Shown piece after piece: positions 42,823 through 50,073 of a stretch of DNA of 64,000 nucleotides; the first letter of the stretch is position 1; every line of letters starts with the position of its first letter. The stretch covers positions 124,001 through 188,000 of the forward strand of contig NZ_CP019419.1 of the NCBI RefSeq assembly GCF_001975665.1, written 5' to 3'. The notes under the pieces were generated by a model, which saw nothing but the letters and a program-made list of their open reading frames with translations, was not told where the DNA came from and made no database searches. Source of the stretch: Polaribacter reichenbachii. Lineage in GTDB: Bacteria; Bacteroidota; Bacteroidia; Flavobacteriales; Flavobacteriaceae. The position numbers and the translations under genes were made by a program.

Positions 42823-43904
42823 CTAAGAATTTTATTCACTAAATCTTGTTTCGCTTTTTCATCATCACCAAAAAGCCATTGCAAGACATTTTCTTCCCAA
42901 ATTTGTCCTTTTTCTACTTCAGTAATTATATTTTTTTCGATGGCTAAATCTAAAATTTTACCAGGATAAGAAGATTGTTTATCACTCTCCATTTCTCCTA
43001 AAGGATAAGGATCATCTAAGCCCATTAAAACTTGCTTGGTTCCTTGCCTTTGTAACATCAATTTTAACGAATCTGTATCATGTACTAAAGTATCAAAAAA
43101 GATATTTTTATGTCCCACAGCTTTTCTTGGATGATATTTGCCTTCAAACAAATCTGGTCTTCCATCAAAACCTTGAATTCTTCTACCTAAATTCATTTGC
43201 GCTAACTGACCTCCATGAGCAAAACAGGTTCTAATATTTTTAAAACGCTCTTGCATTCCGTTTAACGTGTAAAAATGATAAGCATCTCCACATTGAGCTA
43301 ACATCCAAATTAAATGAAAACGCCAATTGGTGTTTTCTAATTTTATCATTTTATCTCCATCATAAGGATGAATTTCAATCGCCAATTTATATTGATCTGC
43401 CAATTCAAAAATGCGGTCATTTTCTTTATCAAAAACACACCTCCATTGCCCAATGGAATCCATAAAATGCGTTGGCAAACACAATACTTTTAACTCTAAT
43501 TCTTCTACACAACGTTTAATTTCATCTAAAGCACCATAAATAAAACCAGGATGCACTACAAAACCACATGTAAATTTACTTGGATGATTTTTTTGAATCT
43601 TTGCATTAAAATCATTTTGAAAACGCAACGCTTTTTTCATTTCTTCTAAACGCAAACCATTACCATACAATTGAGAAAGATTAAGCACAACAGCGTGATC
43701 TAACTTATTTCTTTCCATCCATTTTAGTTTTTCATCTAAAAAGAAACTAGAATCTGTTACTGGTCTTTTCCAACCTTTTTGTAACATATGTTTGCGTTCA
43801 TCATCTACCCAAAAAATTTCTTTTTCCTTCATAAACTGAGGAATTTCTTCTGGATAAGGCAATAAATGCGAATGTCCGTTAATGCGTAATTTTCTGTTTT
43901 TCAT
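42819..43904 (-). CDS. nbaD: ACMS decarboxylase-type amidohydrolase
   Basis: A 361-residue amidohydrolase of the 2-amino-3-carboxymuconate-6-semialdehyde decarboxylase (ACMSD) group, which diverts ACMS from quinolinate (NAD synthesis) to catabolism. The metal motif is HSH in NGHSHLLPYP; further features are GFVVHPG, CLPTHF, EIHPYDG, FAHGGQ and LMGLDDPYPLGEM, the ACMSD-specific Asp region. It lies downstream of 3-hydroxyanthranilate dioxygenase, as in other kyn clusters. A minus-strand TACGTTTG box (43981-43988) could give it its own promoter. Confidence 0.88.
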   Translation of the reverse strand: MKNRKLRINGHSHLLPYPEEIPQFMKEKEIFWVDDERKHMLQKGWKRPVTDSSFFLDEKLKWMERNKLDHAVVLNLSQLYGNGLRLEEMKKALRFQNDFNAKIQKNHPSKFTCGFVVHPGFIYGALDEIKRCVEELELKVLCLPTHFMDSIGQWRCVFDKENDRIFELADQYKLAIEIHPYDGDKMIKLENTNWRFHLIWMLAQCGDAYHFYTLNGMQERFKNIRTCFAHGGQLAQMNLGRRIQGFDGRPDLFEGKYHPRKAVGHKNIFFDTLVHDTDSLKLMLQRQGTKQVLMGLDDPYPLGEMESDKQSSYPGKILDLAIEKNIITEVEKGQIWEENVLQWLFGDDEKAKQDLVNKILS

Positions 43905-43980
43905 AATTTAAATGATTGTAAGCTACAAGCCTTAACAATATTTTATTAAGAGATTACTTTGTTATTCTTGTTCGTAGAAA

Positions 43981-43988
43981 CAAACGTA
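43981..43988 (-). promoter_or_regulatory. Possible -7 box before ACMSD gene
   Basis: Plus-strand CAAACGTA reads TACGTTTG on the minus strand, 76 bases before the ACMSD start and just after the dioxygenase stop. It would create a 70-base leader. Confidence 0.35.
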
Positions 43989-43990
43989 AT

Positions 43991-44521
43991 TTATTTAATT
44001 TTTCGAGGTTTTTGCATAACAGTTCCGCAATTACTACATGTACATTTTTCTTTATCAGAATAAAACTTATCGAAAATAATTGGCATATCTGTTTCTATAT
44101 TATCGAGTTTAAATTCTTCTCTATACAATTGATTTCCACATTTTTCGCAATACCATTCTAAGGCATCTAACATACTTTCTGAACGTGGATATTCGATGAC
44201 CAAACCTACCGTATTTTCTTTTCTTTGTGGCGAATGTGGTACTTTACCTGGCAGTAAATAAATATCGCCTTCATTAATTTCTACATCAATTTGTTTGCCT
44301 TTATCATCTATGATTTTTAAAATCATATCGCCTTCTAATTGATAGAAAAATTCTGGTGTTTCGTTATAATGATAATCTTTTCTGTTGTTTGGCCCACCAA
44401 CAACCATAACAATATATTCTCCATTATCCCAAACTTGTTTGTTACCTACAGGTGGTTTTAATAAATGACGATGTTCATCAATCCATTTTTTAAAATTTAT
44501 GGGTTGTACTAGTTTGCTCAT
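43991..44521 (-). CDS. nbaC: 3-Hydroxyanthranilate 3,4-dioxygenase
   Basis: A 176-residue cupin enzyme that opens 3-hydroxyanthranilate to ACMS. Metal ligands appear in YHYNETPEFFYQLEGD (His and Glu) and LPGKVPHSPQR (His). The C-terminal rubredoxin-like iron site has two CxxC pairs, YCEKCGNQLY and CTCSNCGTV, as in bacterial (homodimeric) enzymes. Full family length. It belongs to the minus-strand kynurenine cluster and is separated from the SDR gene upstream by 218 bases carrying repeat copy 2. Confidence 0.95.
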   Translation of the reverse strand: MSKLVQPINFKKWIDEHRHLLKPPVGNKQVWDNGEYIVMVVGGPNNRKDYHYNETPEFFYQLEGDMILKIIDDKGKQIDVEINEGDIYLLPGKVPHSPQRKENTVGLVIEYPRSESMLDALEWYCEKCGNQLYREEFKLDNIETDMPIIFDKFYSDKEKCTCSNCGTVMQKPRKIK

Positions 44522-44645
44522 TTCTTTTAATATTTAGATGTTTAGATTTAAGAACCAAGACTCTAGAATCTAACCTTAAAATTACTGATTTATATACTTC
44601 TATAAATTATCTTATTGTTAGCCTTTTATAACTGATTTTACCAAA

Positions 44646-44740
44646 CAAGTTTAGCCCAGATTGAACGATTTGTTTGAGCTCTTTTTTGTTTTTCACAAAA
44701 AAAGCGAGTAGTGAAAGCTGGAAATAGCTTCTAAAGCTAC
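44646..44740 (-). repeat. Dispersed ~90-bp intergenic element, copy 2
   Basis: Read on the minus strand it begins at the SDR stop codon (TAG, 44742-44740): TAGCTTTAGAAGCTATTTCC...CTTTCACTACTCGC...GAGCTCAAACAAA...GGGCTAAACTT. It matches copy 1 (40027-40116) closely apart from a short gap near the start and scattered changes. The rest of the 218-base gap (44522-44645) shows only AT-rich sequence with a short ACTCTAGAATC palindrome. Confidence 0.75.
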
Positions 44741-45516
44741 TACAAACTTTTTGTTCTTCCACCATCTACAGGTACGTTAATTCCGTTAATATAACTTGCT
44801 TTTTCACTTGCCAAAAACACAATAGCATTTGCAATTTCTTCTGGTTTTGCAAAACGTTTGGCCGGTGAAGCATTCATCATAATTTCTGCAACTTTTTCTA
44901 TAGGTAAACCTATTTTTTTAGCTTTATTTTTAATAATTTCATTTAACCTTTCTGTGTTGGTTGCACCTGGTAAAACGTTATTTACAGTTATGCCAAATTC
45001 GCCCAATTCATTAGCCATAGTTTTAGACCAACTTGCAACTGCACCACGAATGGTGTTGCTTACACCTAAACCATCTAAGGGCTGCTTTACAGAGGTTGAT
45101 ATTACATTAATAACTCTACCAAAACACTTAGTTTTCATAAAAGGAGCAACCGTTTGTACTAAAATATGGTTGCATTTTAAATGTTGGGTAAATGCTCTTT
45201 CGAACTCGCCAATTTCTGCATTAAAAATTGGGCCTCCTGCAGGACCACCTGTATTATTTACTAAAATATGAAACTGTAAACTTGATGTTTCTAATACTCT
45301 TTTTAACTCTTCTGGTTTCGAAAAATCTGCTACTAAATAATTGTGTTTTTGGTCTGAATTTGGTAGTTCTGCTAAAACTGATTGTAATTTTTCTTCGTTT
45401 CTGGCTAACAATGTGATATTTGCACCTTCTGCTGCCAATAAAATTGCTGTTGCTTTACCTATACCTTGTGTGCTTCCACAAACTAATGCGTTTTTATTTT
45501 TTAGTTGTAAATTCAT
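44740..45516 (-). CDS. SDR family oxidoreductase in kynurenine cluster
   Basis: A 258-residue FabG-like SDR: VCGSTQGIGKA (cofactor loop), VADFSKPEEL, NNTGGPAGGP, VISTSVKQP (Ser) and GVSNTIRGAVASWSKTMA. At the YxxxK site it has S153-N-T-I-R157, so both Tyr and Lys are changed; related SDRs with an SNxxR motif form a recognised subgroup. The C-terminal PEEIANAIVFLASEKASYINGINVPVDGG is typical. In flavobacterial kyn clusters such an SDR is often present, but its reaction is not defined. Confidence 0.85.
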   Translation of the reverse strand: MNLQLKNKNALVCGSTQGIGKATAILLAAEGANITLLARNEEKLQSVLAELPNSDQKHNYLVADFSKPEELKRVLETSSLQFHILVNNTGGPAGGPIFNAEIGEFERAFTQHLKCNHILVQTVAPFMKTKCFGRVINVISTSVKQPLDGLGVSNTIRGAVASWSKTMANELGEFGITVNNVLPGATNTERLNEIIKNKAKKIGLPIEKVAEIMMNASPAKRFAKPEEIANAIVFLASEKASYINGINVPVDGGRTKSL

Positions 45517-45576
45517 AATTATAACTGATGAAAGAATATAGAAAAAAGATCCTAGATATTCAATCTTTTTCTTTTC

Positions 45577-45592
45577 TCTTGATTCTTGATTC
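45577..45592 (-). repeat. Short heptad repeat after DUF6500 stop
   Basis: On the minus strand the TAA stop (45595-45593) is followed directly by two GAATCAA heptads plus a third imperfect one. It resembles the CAG-heptad sites in position but differs in sequence. Confidence 0.5.
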
Positions 45593-45811
45593 TTATTTAC
45601 TATCCAAAATCATTTGTTTAATCTTAACTGCTTTTTCAAAATGATCTAATTGATGGGTTTCAATCCACCAAGTGGCAACTTGCATTAATAATTTTGGGTT
45701 ATCGTTTTTATTCTTGAAAAATGCGTAAAAAGACAAACCAACGTTGTCTCCTTTTTTAGCTATTTTATCATCACAAACTTGAATGATTTTTTCATTTATT
45801 TCTTTATTCAT
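45593..45811 (-). CDS. DUF6500-like small protein
   Basis: A 72-residue soluble protein: MNKEINEKIIQVCDDKIAKKGDNVGLSFYAFFKNKND, then PKLLMQVATWWIETHQLDHFEKAVKIKQMI. This resembles the family DUF6500, small helical proteins of unknown function often found next to aldehyde dehydrogenase genes. Its start (45811) overlaps the end of the dehydrogenase gene by 8 bases, so it is translationally coupled to it. Confidence 0.75.
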   Translation of the reverse strand: MNKEINEKIIQVCDDKIAKKGDNVGLSFYAFFKNKNDNPKLLMQVATWWIETHQLDHFEKAVKIKQMILDSK

Positions 45812-47246
45812 ATTGTATGCAAATATTTTTTGGTTCTGTAAAAAAACGTAAAGCTTCAAAACCACCTTCTCTTCCTACTCCACTATTTTTAACTCCACCA
45901 AATGCTGTTCTTAAATCACGTAACATCCAAGTATTTACCCAAACAATTCCGGTTTGTAATTGTTTAGAAAATTGCATTGTTCTGTTTAAATTGTTTGTCC
46001 AAACTGTTGCTGCTAATCCGTATTTGGTATCATTTGCTAAAGTTAAGGCTTCTTCATCAGTTTTAAAAGACATTATAGTTACAACTGGCCCAAAAATTTC
46101 TTCTTGATTCAGTTTACATTTATTATCAGAAACTTCAATAATTGTAGGTTGCAAATAATAGCCATTTTTGGAATTTTCTACTTCAACTTTGTTTCCTCCA
46201 AAAAGAATTTTACCACCTTCTTTTTCAGCAATATCAATAAAACTTTTTACTTTTTCTAAATGTTCTTTTGAAACTAAAGCACCTAAATCTGTATTTTCTT
46301 CCGATGGATGACCAACTTTTAATTCTGATACTTTTTTGATAAAATCTTTTTTAAATTTCTCATAGATAGTTTCTTCTATCAAAATTCGGCTACCACACAA
46401 ACAAATCTGACCTTGATTTGAAAATGATGAACGCACTGTTGTTGCTAACATTTTTTGATAATCGCAATCTGCAAAAATGATGTTCGGATTTTTACCACCC
46501 AATTCTAAAGACAATTTCTTAAACATTGGTGCAGCAATTTTAGCTATATGAGCACCTGTTTTTGTACCACCTGTAAATGAAATTGCTTTTATTTTTGGAT
46601 GTTCTATAATTGCTTGTCCTGTTGATGTTCCTAAACCGTGAACAATATTTAAAACTCCTTTTGGAAGGCCAGCTTCTGTACAAATTTCGCCTAATAAATA
46701 TGCAGTTGCTGGTGTAATTTCGCTTGGTTTTGCAACTACACAATTTCCTGCAGCTATTGCCGGAGCGATTTTCCATGTAAATAAATATAGAGGTAAGTTC
46801 CAAGGAGAAATACAACCAACAATTCCTATCGATTGTCTTAAAGTAAAATTAATTGCATTTAATCCTACGCTTTCGTGGGCTTCTGATGAAAACTGAGTTA
46901 TGGCATTTGCAAAAAACTTAAAGTTGCTTGCTGCTCTTGGTATATCTACTTTTTTTGCTAAACGGATTGGTTTTCCATTGTCTTTGGATTCAGCCTCAGC
47001 CAAAATATCTATTTTATCTAAAATTAAATCTGCAATCTTTGATAAAATTTTACTTCTTTTCTCTAAACTAGTATTAGACCATTTTGGAAAAGCTTCTGCT
47101 GCTGCTTTATATGCTTCTTCTACATCTTCTTTAGTAGAATTAGGTGTTTGTCCATAAACTTCACCAATTGCTGGGTTGTAATTATTTAACCAATTACCTT
47201 TAATTGGGTTTACAAATTTACCATTGATGTAGTTTTGTATTTTCAA
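45804..47246 (-). CDS. Aldehyde dehydrogenase, probably 2-aminomuconate-6-semialdehyde dehydrogenase
   Basis: A 480-residue ALDH of the hydroxymuconic/aminomuconic semialdehyde group: ISPWNLPLYLFTWKIAPAIA, FTGGTKTGAHIA, catalytic Glu in LELGGKNPNIIF and catalytic Cys in NQGQICLCGSRI; the end GGVKNSGVGREGGFEALRFFTEPKNICI is typical. It oxidises 2-aminomuconate semialdehyde with NAD+. Placement after ACMSD/HAO-type genes in the kyn cluster supports this rather than general aldehyde oxidation. Confidence 0.88.
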   Translation of the reverse strand: MKIQNYINGKFVNPIKGNWLNNYNPAIGEVYGQTPNSTKEDVEEAYKAAAEAFPKWSNTSLEKRSKILSKIADLILDKIDILAEAESKDNGKPIRLAKKVDIPRAASNFKFFANAITQFSSEAHESVGLNAINFTLRQSIGIVGCISPWNLPLYLFTWKIAPAIAAGNCVVAKPSEITPATAYLLGEICTEAGLPKGVLNIVHGLGTSTGQAIIEHPKIKAISFTGGTKTGAHIAKIAAPMFKKLSLELGGKNPNIIFADCDYQKMLATTVRSSFSNQGQICLCGSRILIEETIYEKFKKDFIKKVSELKVGHPSEENTDLGALVSKEHLEKVKSFIDIAEKEGGKILFGGNKVEVENSKNGYYLQPTIIEVSDNKCKLNQEEIFGPVVTIMSFKTDEEALTLANDTKYGLAATVWTNNLNRTMQFSKQLQTGIVWVNTWMLRDLRTAFGGVKNSGVGREGGFEALRFFTEPKNICIQYE

Positions 47247-47260
47247 TTGAATATTAAAAT

Positions 47261-47962
47261 TTAATTATAATTAAAGTATTTTTTTTCTAACCATTCCATA
47301 GGAATTTCTTGATTACAAAATTCTAAATGAATAACTCTTCTATCATTTTCTGAAATTGACTTTTGCGACGAATGCAACAATAAAGGTTTCATTAACATTA
47401 TACCTCCTTTACCTACATCACAAACTACTTCTTCTAACTCTTTAGATTCAAAAAAACAATTATCTAATCTGATTATTCCTTTTTTATGTGATTTAGAAAT
47501 TACTTTTAAAACTCCATTTGTTTTATCTGTTTTGTCTAAATGAATTCTAAAAGTTACTATATTTTTTAAAATATTTAAAGGTGGAATAACTCCTAATTGT
47601 CCTTTTTTATTTGTCCAACTATTAAAACCTTCTTCTTCTATTTTATTTTTTACACTAATGCTCAAATCTTGATGATAACTAACAAACCAATTCGATTTTG
47701 GTGGTTTGTTAAAGTAAATCGCTTTAGACAAAAAGTAACTTTCTTCACATATTGTTCTAAATAATTTCTTGAAATTATCGTTTTCAAAAATCAATTTTTC
47801 AATCTCTGGAAACCTATTTAATAATTGTCTTTCTGAAAAATTAAAATTATTATTTTCAACTATTCTGATAATTTTCCTCAAGACTTTTTCGCTAAAACAG
47901 TTTTCAATAATTGAAAATCCATTTTCATCTAAAGCTTTTTTATGTTGATAAAAATTTCTCAT
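47261..47962 (-). CDS. PhyH-like Fe(II)/2-oxoglutarate dioxygenase
   Basis: A 233-residue protein of the phytanoyl-CoA dioxygenase family. The iron facial triad is visible as H-x-D in SYHQDLSI and the distal His in MKPLLLHSSQKS; the 2-oxoglutarate Arg is probably in ENDRRVIHLEF. The N-terminus has the family start YQHKKALDENGFSIIENCFS. Substrate unknown. It is 14 bases upstream of the ALDH gene and in the same orientation, but is not a known kynurenine enzyme. Confidence 0.8.
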   Translation of the reverse strand: MRNFYQHKKALDENGFSIIENCFSEKVLRKIIRIVENNNFNFSERQLLNRFPEIEKLIFENDNFKKLFRTICEESYFLSKAIYFNKPPKSNWFVSYHQDLSISVKNKIEEEGFNSWTNKKGQLGVIPPLNILKNIVTFRIHLDKTDKTNGVLKVISKSHKKGIIRLDNCFFESKELEEVVCDVGKGGIMLMKPLLLHSSQKSISENDRRVIHLEFCNQEIPMEWLEKKYFNYN

Positions 47963-48024
47963 AAATTCGACACTTTTAATATTTAATAATAAAAAATTGT
48001 CTTGATGCCTGTTTCCAACTAATT

Positions 48025-48432
48025 CTATTTTTCTTTTTTATAAGCAGTTACCTTTATCTCCACAACCAAATCTGGGTGTGGTAATTGATGTACTGCAACT
48101 GTAGTTCTTGTTGGGCCTGTTTCCTTGTCAAAAAATTCTGCATAAGCTTTATTATAATCAGCAAAATCGTTCATATTTACTAAAAAACTAGAAACATCTA
48201 CTACATCATTTATACTTGCACCAACAGTTTTTAAATTTTTATCGATGTTTTTTAAAACTTCTTTTGTTTGTAAATAAGCATCTAATTTTTTTGTACCCAT
48301 TTCATCAATAATTACAACTCCAGCAATGGTATTATCTGCTTTTCTTGAACTTGTACCCGAAACAAAAATAAAATCTCCAACTACTTTTACGTGTGGATAT
48401 GCGCCTCTTGGTGTTACTTTTTTTTCTGACAT
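48025..48432 (-). CDS. RidA family deaminase, probably 2-aminomuconate deaminase-like
   Basis: A 135-residue Rid/YjgF/UK114 protein: [53 protein letters not shown], and [27 protein letters not shown], where the Arg is the imine-binding residue. Classic RidA deaminates 2-aminoacrylate; in kyn clusters the paralogue deaminates 2-aminomuconate, and its longer C-terminus fits that group. It is the last enzyme of the upstream half of the kyn cluster before the repeat-rich insertion. Confidence 0.85.
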   Translation of the reverse strand: MSEKKVTPRGAYPHVKVVGDFIFVSGTSSRKADNTIAGVVIIDEMGTKKLDAYLQTKEVLKNIDKNLKTVGASINDVVDVSSFLVNMNDFADYNKAYAEFFDKETGPTRTTVAVHQLPHPDLVVEIKVTAYKKEK

Positions 48433-48450
48433 ATTACTTTTTATAAATAA

Positions 48451-48481
48451 ACCTCACAGGTATTAAAAGCTTGTGTGGTCT
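48451..48481. repeat. Degenerate REP palindrome downstream of RAYT gene
   Basis: ACCTCACAGGT...AGCTTGTGTGGTCT, a decayed copy of the perfect palindrome at 49073-49105. It ends 7 bases from the RAYT stop codon. Confidence 0.7.
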
Positions 48482-48488
48482 AAATTAA

Positions 48489-49058
48489 TTATTCTAATAT
48501 TAATTCCTTTAATTTCTCGTCAAATTCTAATTTTTTATGAGCTAAATGATATTCAAAGTTTTCTAAATCTCCAAATAATAAAAGTACTTCTTCTCTTTTT
48601 AATAGTGTACTTTTTTCTGATAGTAAGGCTAAATATGAAGAATGCTTATATTGATTTAATTCTGTTACAAACTGATGATAAATTGGATTTAAATTAATAT
48701 AAATTATTAACTTTTTTAAGTATTCTTCATTTTCTACTTTAATTCTTTTAAATCTATCTCTAAATAAACTACCTGTTCTATTATACTTTTTATTAATCGA
48801 TTTTGAATACGCATTAAAAAAGTTAGAAAATGATTTAGATATTAATTTTTGGTCATCAATATCTTTGATTTGGATTAAAAAATGAAAATGATTTTTCAAT
48901 AAACAATAAGATAAAATCGATGCTATTGGATGAATATATTTCTTTGTCAATACTAAAAAATATGAATAATTTATGTCCTCACAAAAAATATTCTCGCCAT
49001 TATTTCCTTGATTGAAAATATGATAATAATTATTTGATTCTAGTACTTCGTATTTCAT
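48489..49058 (-). CDS. REP-associated tyrosine transposase (RAYT, Y1_Tnp)
   Basis: A 189-residue IS200/IS605-like transposase: YYHIFNQGNNGENIF at the N-terminus, the HUH motif H57-F-H59 in NHFHFLIQI, the GSLFRDRFKRI motif (97-107) and Tyr residues 113 and 120 in EEYLKKLIIYINLNP, one of which would be the nucleophile. The C-terminus after 145 is variable. It is flanked by REP palindromes 14 bases before the start and 7 bases after the stop, and appears intact. The domestication of RAYTs makes it single-copy in most genomes. Confidence 0.88.
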   Translation of the reverse strand: MKYEVLESNNYYHIFNQGNNGENIFCEDINYSYFLVLTKKYIHPIASILSYCLLKNHFHFLIQIKDIDDQKLISKSFSNFFNAYSKSINKKYNRTGSLFRDRFKRIKVENEEYLKKLIIYINLNPIYHQFVTELNQYKHSSYLALLSEKSTLLKREEVLLLFGDLENFEYHLAHKKLEFDEKLKELILE

Positions 49059-49072
49059 ATCCTTTATTTGGT

Positions 49073-49105
49073 AGACCTCACAGGTTTCAAAAACCTGTGA
49101 GGTCT
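49073..49105. repeat. Intact REP palindrome
   Basis: Perfect 15-base arms AGACCTCACAGGTTT / AAACCTGTGAGGTCT with loop CAA. It lies between the RAYT start and the DUF1697 gene, whose last codons and stop are part of it. Confidence 0.85.
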
Positions 49106-49620
49106 TTTGATAACTCTAATAATTTTAAAGTTGTTCTTAAATTTCTTGTTGTTGCAGTTACTTTTAATTTTTTTTCGATGCTATTATTTGTCAGTTTTGT
49201 TTTTGCAAATGTTGATGGGCAATTTAAATACACAACATCTCCATTTATTTTATATTTATCTTCTCCAATATTATTGATTTCAATTTCTGTAATTTCTGAT
49301 GCTTTGTCTAAAAAAGTAAAGGCAACTATTTTTTCGTTTTCTGTTGAAAACGGATAATTTTCAATTGCTTTTTTCCACTCTGGAATTGTTCTTGCAATTA
49401 CAGGAACATTAAACCCAAATTTATCTTTAATTGCGTCTCTTATAGTGTTACAAGTTGCTGATTTTGTTTTACTTGATTCTAAAATAATATTTCCACTTTG
49501 GATATATGTTTTTACATTTTGAAAACCTAAGCTGTTTAATAATTCTCGTAAATCTAACATTGGAATTTTGTTTTTTCCTGATACATTTATGCCGCGTAAT
49601 AATATGATAAATCTTTTCAT
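49087..49620 (-). CDS. DUF1697 family protein
   Basis: A 177-residue soluble protein of family DUF1697: MKRFIILLRGINVSGKNKIPMLDLRELLNSLGF, KTYIQSGNIILESS, VPVIARTIPEWKKAIENYPF, and TTRNLRTTLKLLELSKD. The family fold is related to ferredoxin-like alpha+beta proteins; function unknown. The final residues LTGF and the TGA stop are encoded by the right arm and loop of the REP palindrome (49087-49105), so the natural C-terminus was altered by the insertion of the repeat. Confidence 0.85.
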   Translation of the reverse strand: MKRFIILLRGINVSGKNKIPMLDLRELLNSLGFQNVKTYIQSGNIILESSKTKSATCNTIRDAIKDKFGFNVPVIARTIPEWKKAIENYPFSTENEKIVAFTFLDKASEITEIEINNIGEDKYKINGDVVYLNCPSTFAKTKLTNNSIEKKLKVTATTRNLRTTLKLLELSKDLTGF

Positions 49621-49639
49621 TAATTTACTTATTTTGTCT

Positions 49640-49659
49640 GTTCGAGCGCAGTCGAGAAC
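49640..49659. repeat. GIY-YIG-associated bulged palindrome, copy A
   Basis: On the minus strand GTTCTCGACTGCGCTCGAAC, whose first G is the last base of the GIY-YIG TAG stop. It is in inverse orientation to copy B. Confidence 0.8.
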
Positions 49660-49979
49660 TATTTATTATAAGGTTTATATTTATGATGAGTAACATTTCT
49701 ACATTCAGCTAAAATTTGTAGCATATCAAAATCATTGTTTGCTAAAGCTAATTTTTTCTTTGAACTCCATTTTTTTATTTTCTTTTCAAAATAAATTGCT
49801 TGTTCTACATCATTAAAAACTTGATGAAAAATTAATTCTAAAGGTCTTCTTTTAAAAGTAAAACAACCTTTGTTTAATCCATTTTGATGTTCTTCAAAAC
49901 GTCTTGCCATATTATTTGTAATTCCTACATAAAGCAAGTTATCCGAGCATTTTAATATGTATACATAATACGTTTTCAT
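49659..49979 (-). CDS. GIY-YIG nuclease family protein
   Basis: A 106-residue single-domain GIY-YIG protein (UPF0213/YhbQ-like): YYVYILKCSDNLLYVGITNNMARRFEEH gives the GIY-YIG core with the catalytic Tyr and Arg, and the metal Glu is in AIYFEKKIKKW. A basic C-terminal tail NVTHHKYKPYNK follows. Single-domain forms are common in flavobacteria, and their role is unknown. Palindrome B ends 6 bases before the start codon region and palindrome A touches the stop, so the gene has no room for other regulatory DNA. Confidence 0.9.
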   Translation of the reverse strand: MKTYYVYILKCSDNLLYVGITNNMARRFEEHQNGLNKGCFTFKRRPLELIFHQVFNDVEQAIYFEKKIKKWSSKKKLALANNDFDMLQILAECRNVTHHKYKPYNK

Positions 49980-49985
49980 AATTAA

Positions 49986-50005
49986 CCTCTCGACTGCGCT
50001 CGAGG
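49986..50005. repeat. GIY-YIG-associated bulged palindrome, copy B
   Basis: CCTCTCGACTGCGCTCGAGG on the plus strand; shares the 16-base core TCTCGACTGCGCTCGA with copy A. It is located just upstream of the GIY-YIG start codon. Confidence 0.8.
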
Positions 50006-50037
50006 AGACACTTTATATTGATTATTACTTTTTTCAT

Positions 50038-50057
50038 CCTCTCGACTGCACTTGAGG
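50038..50057. repeat. GIY-YIG-associated bulged palindrome, copy C
   Basis: CCTCTCGACTGCACTTGAGG, two differences from copy B within the 20 bases, same orientation. It lies 16 bases after the KMO stop codon on the minus strand. Confidence 0.75.
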
Positions 50058-50073
50058 TGACTCATAATTTGAC

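Larger units (their letters stand above)
48451..49105 (-). mobile_element. REP-RAYT unit
   Basis: The RAYT gene with its two closely flanking REP palindromes, one intact (upstream of the gene) and one decayed (downstream). The layout matches the REP/RAYT units of other bacteria, where the transposase binds and nicks REP hairpins. It sits inside the kynurenine cluster. Confidence 0.65.

Noticed and set aside
44858-45271. 137-residue ORF on the plus strand opposite the SDR gene
   Set aside because: It is the complement of a well-supported SDR coding region and resembles no family. The other long antisense ORFs (e.g. 3656-3937, 9997-10341, 38790-39098, 46540-46815) were discarded for the same reason.
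45804-47246. Betaine or general aldehyde dehydrogenase
   Set aside because: The sequence type and the kynurenine context favour the muconic-semialdehyde group.
48433-50073. A composite transposon or integrative element around GIY-YIG, DUF1697 and RAYT
   Set aside because: No common terminal repeats or target duplication span the whole block; the palindromes belong to two separate families, so independent insertions are more likely.
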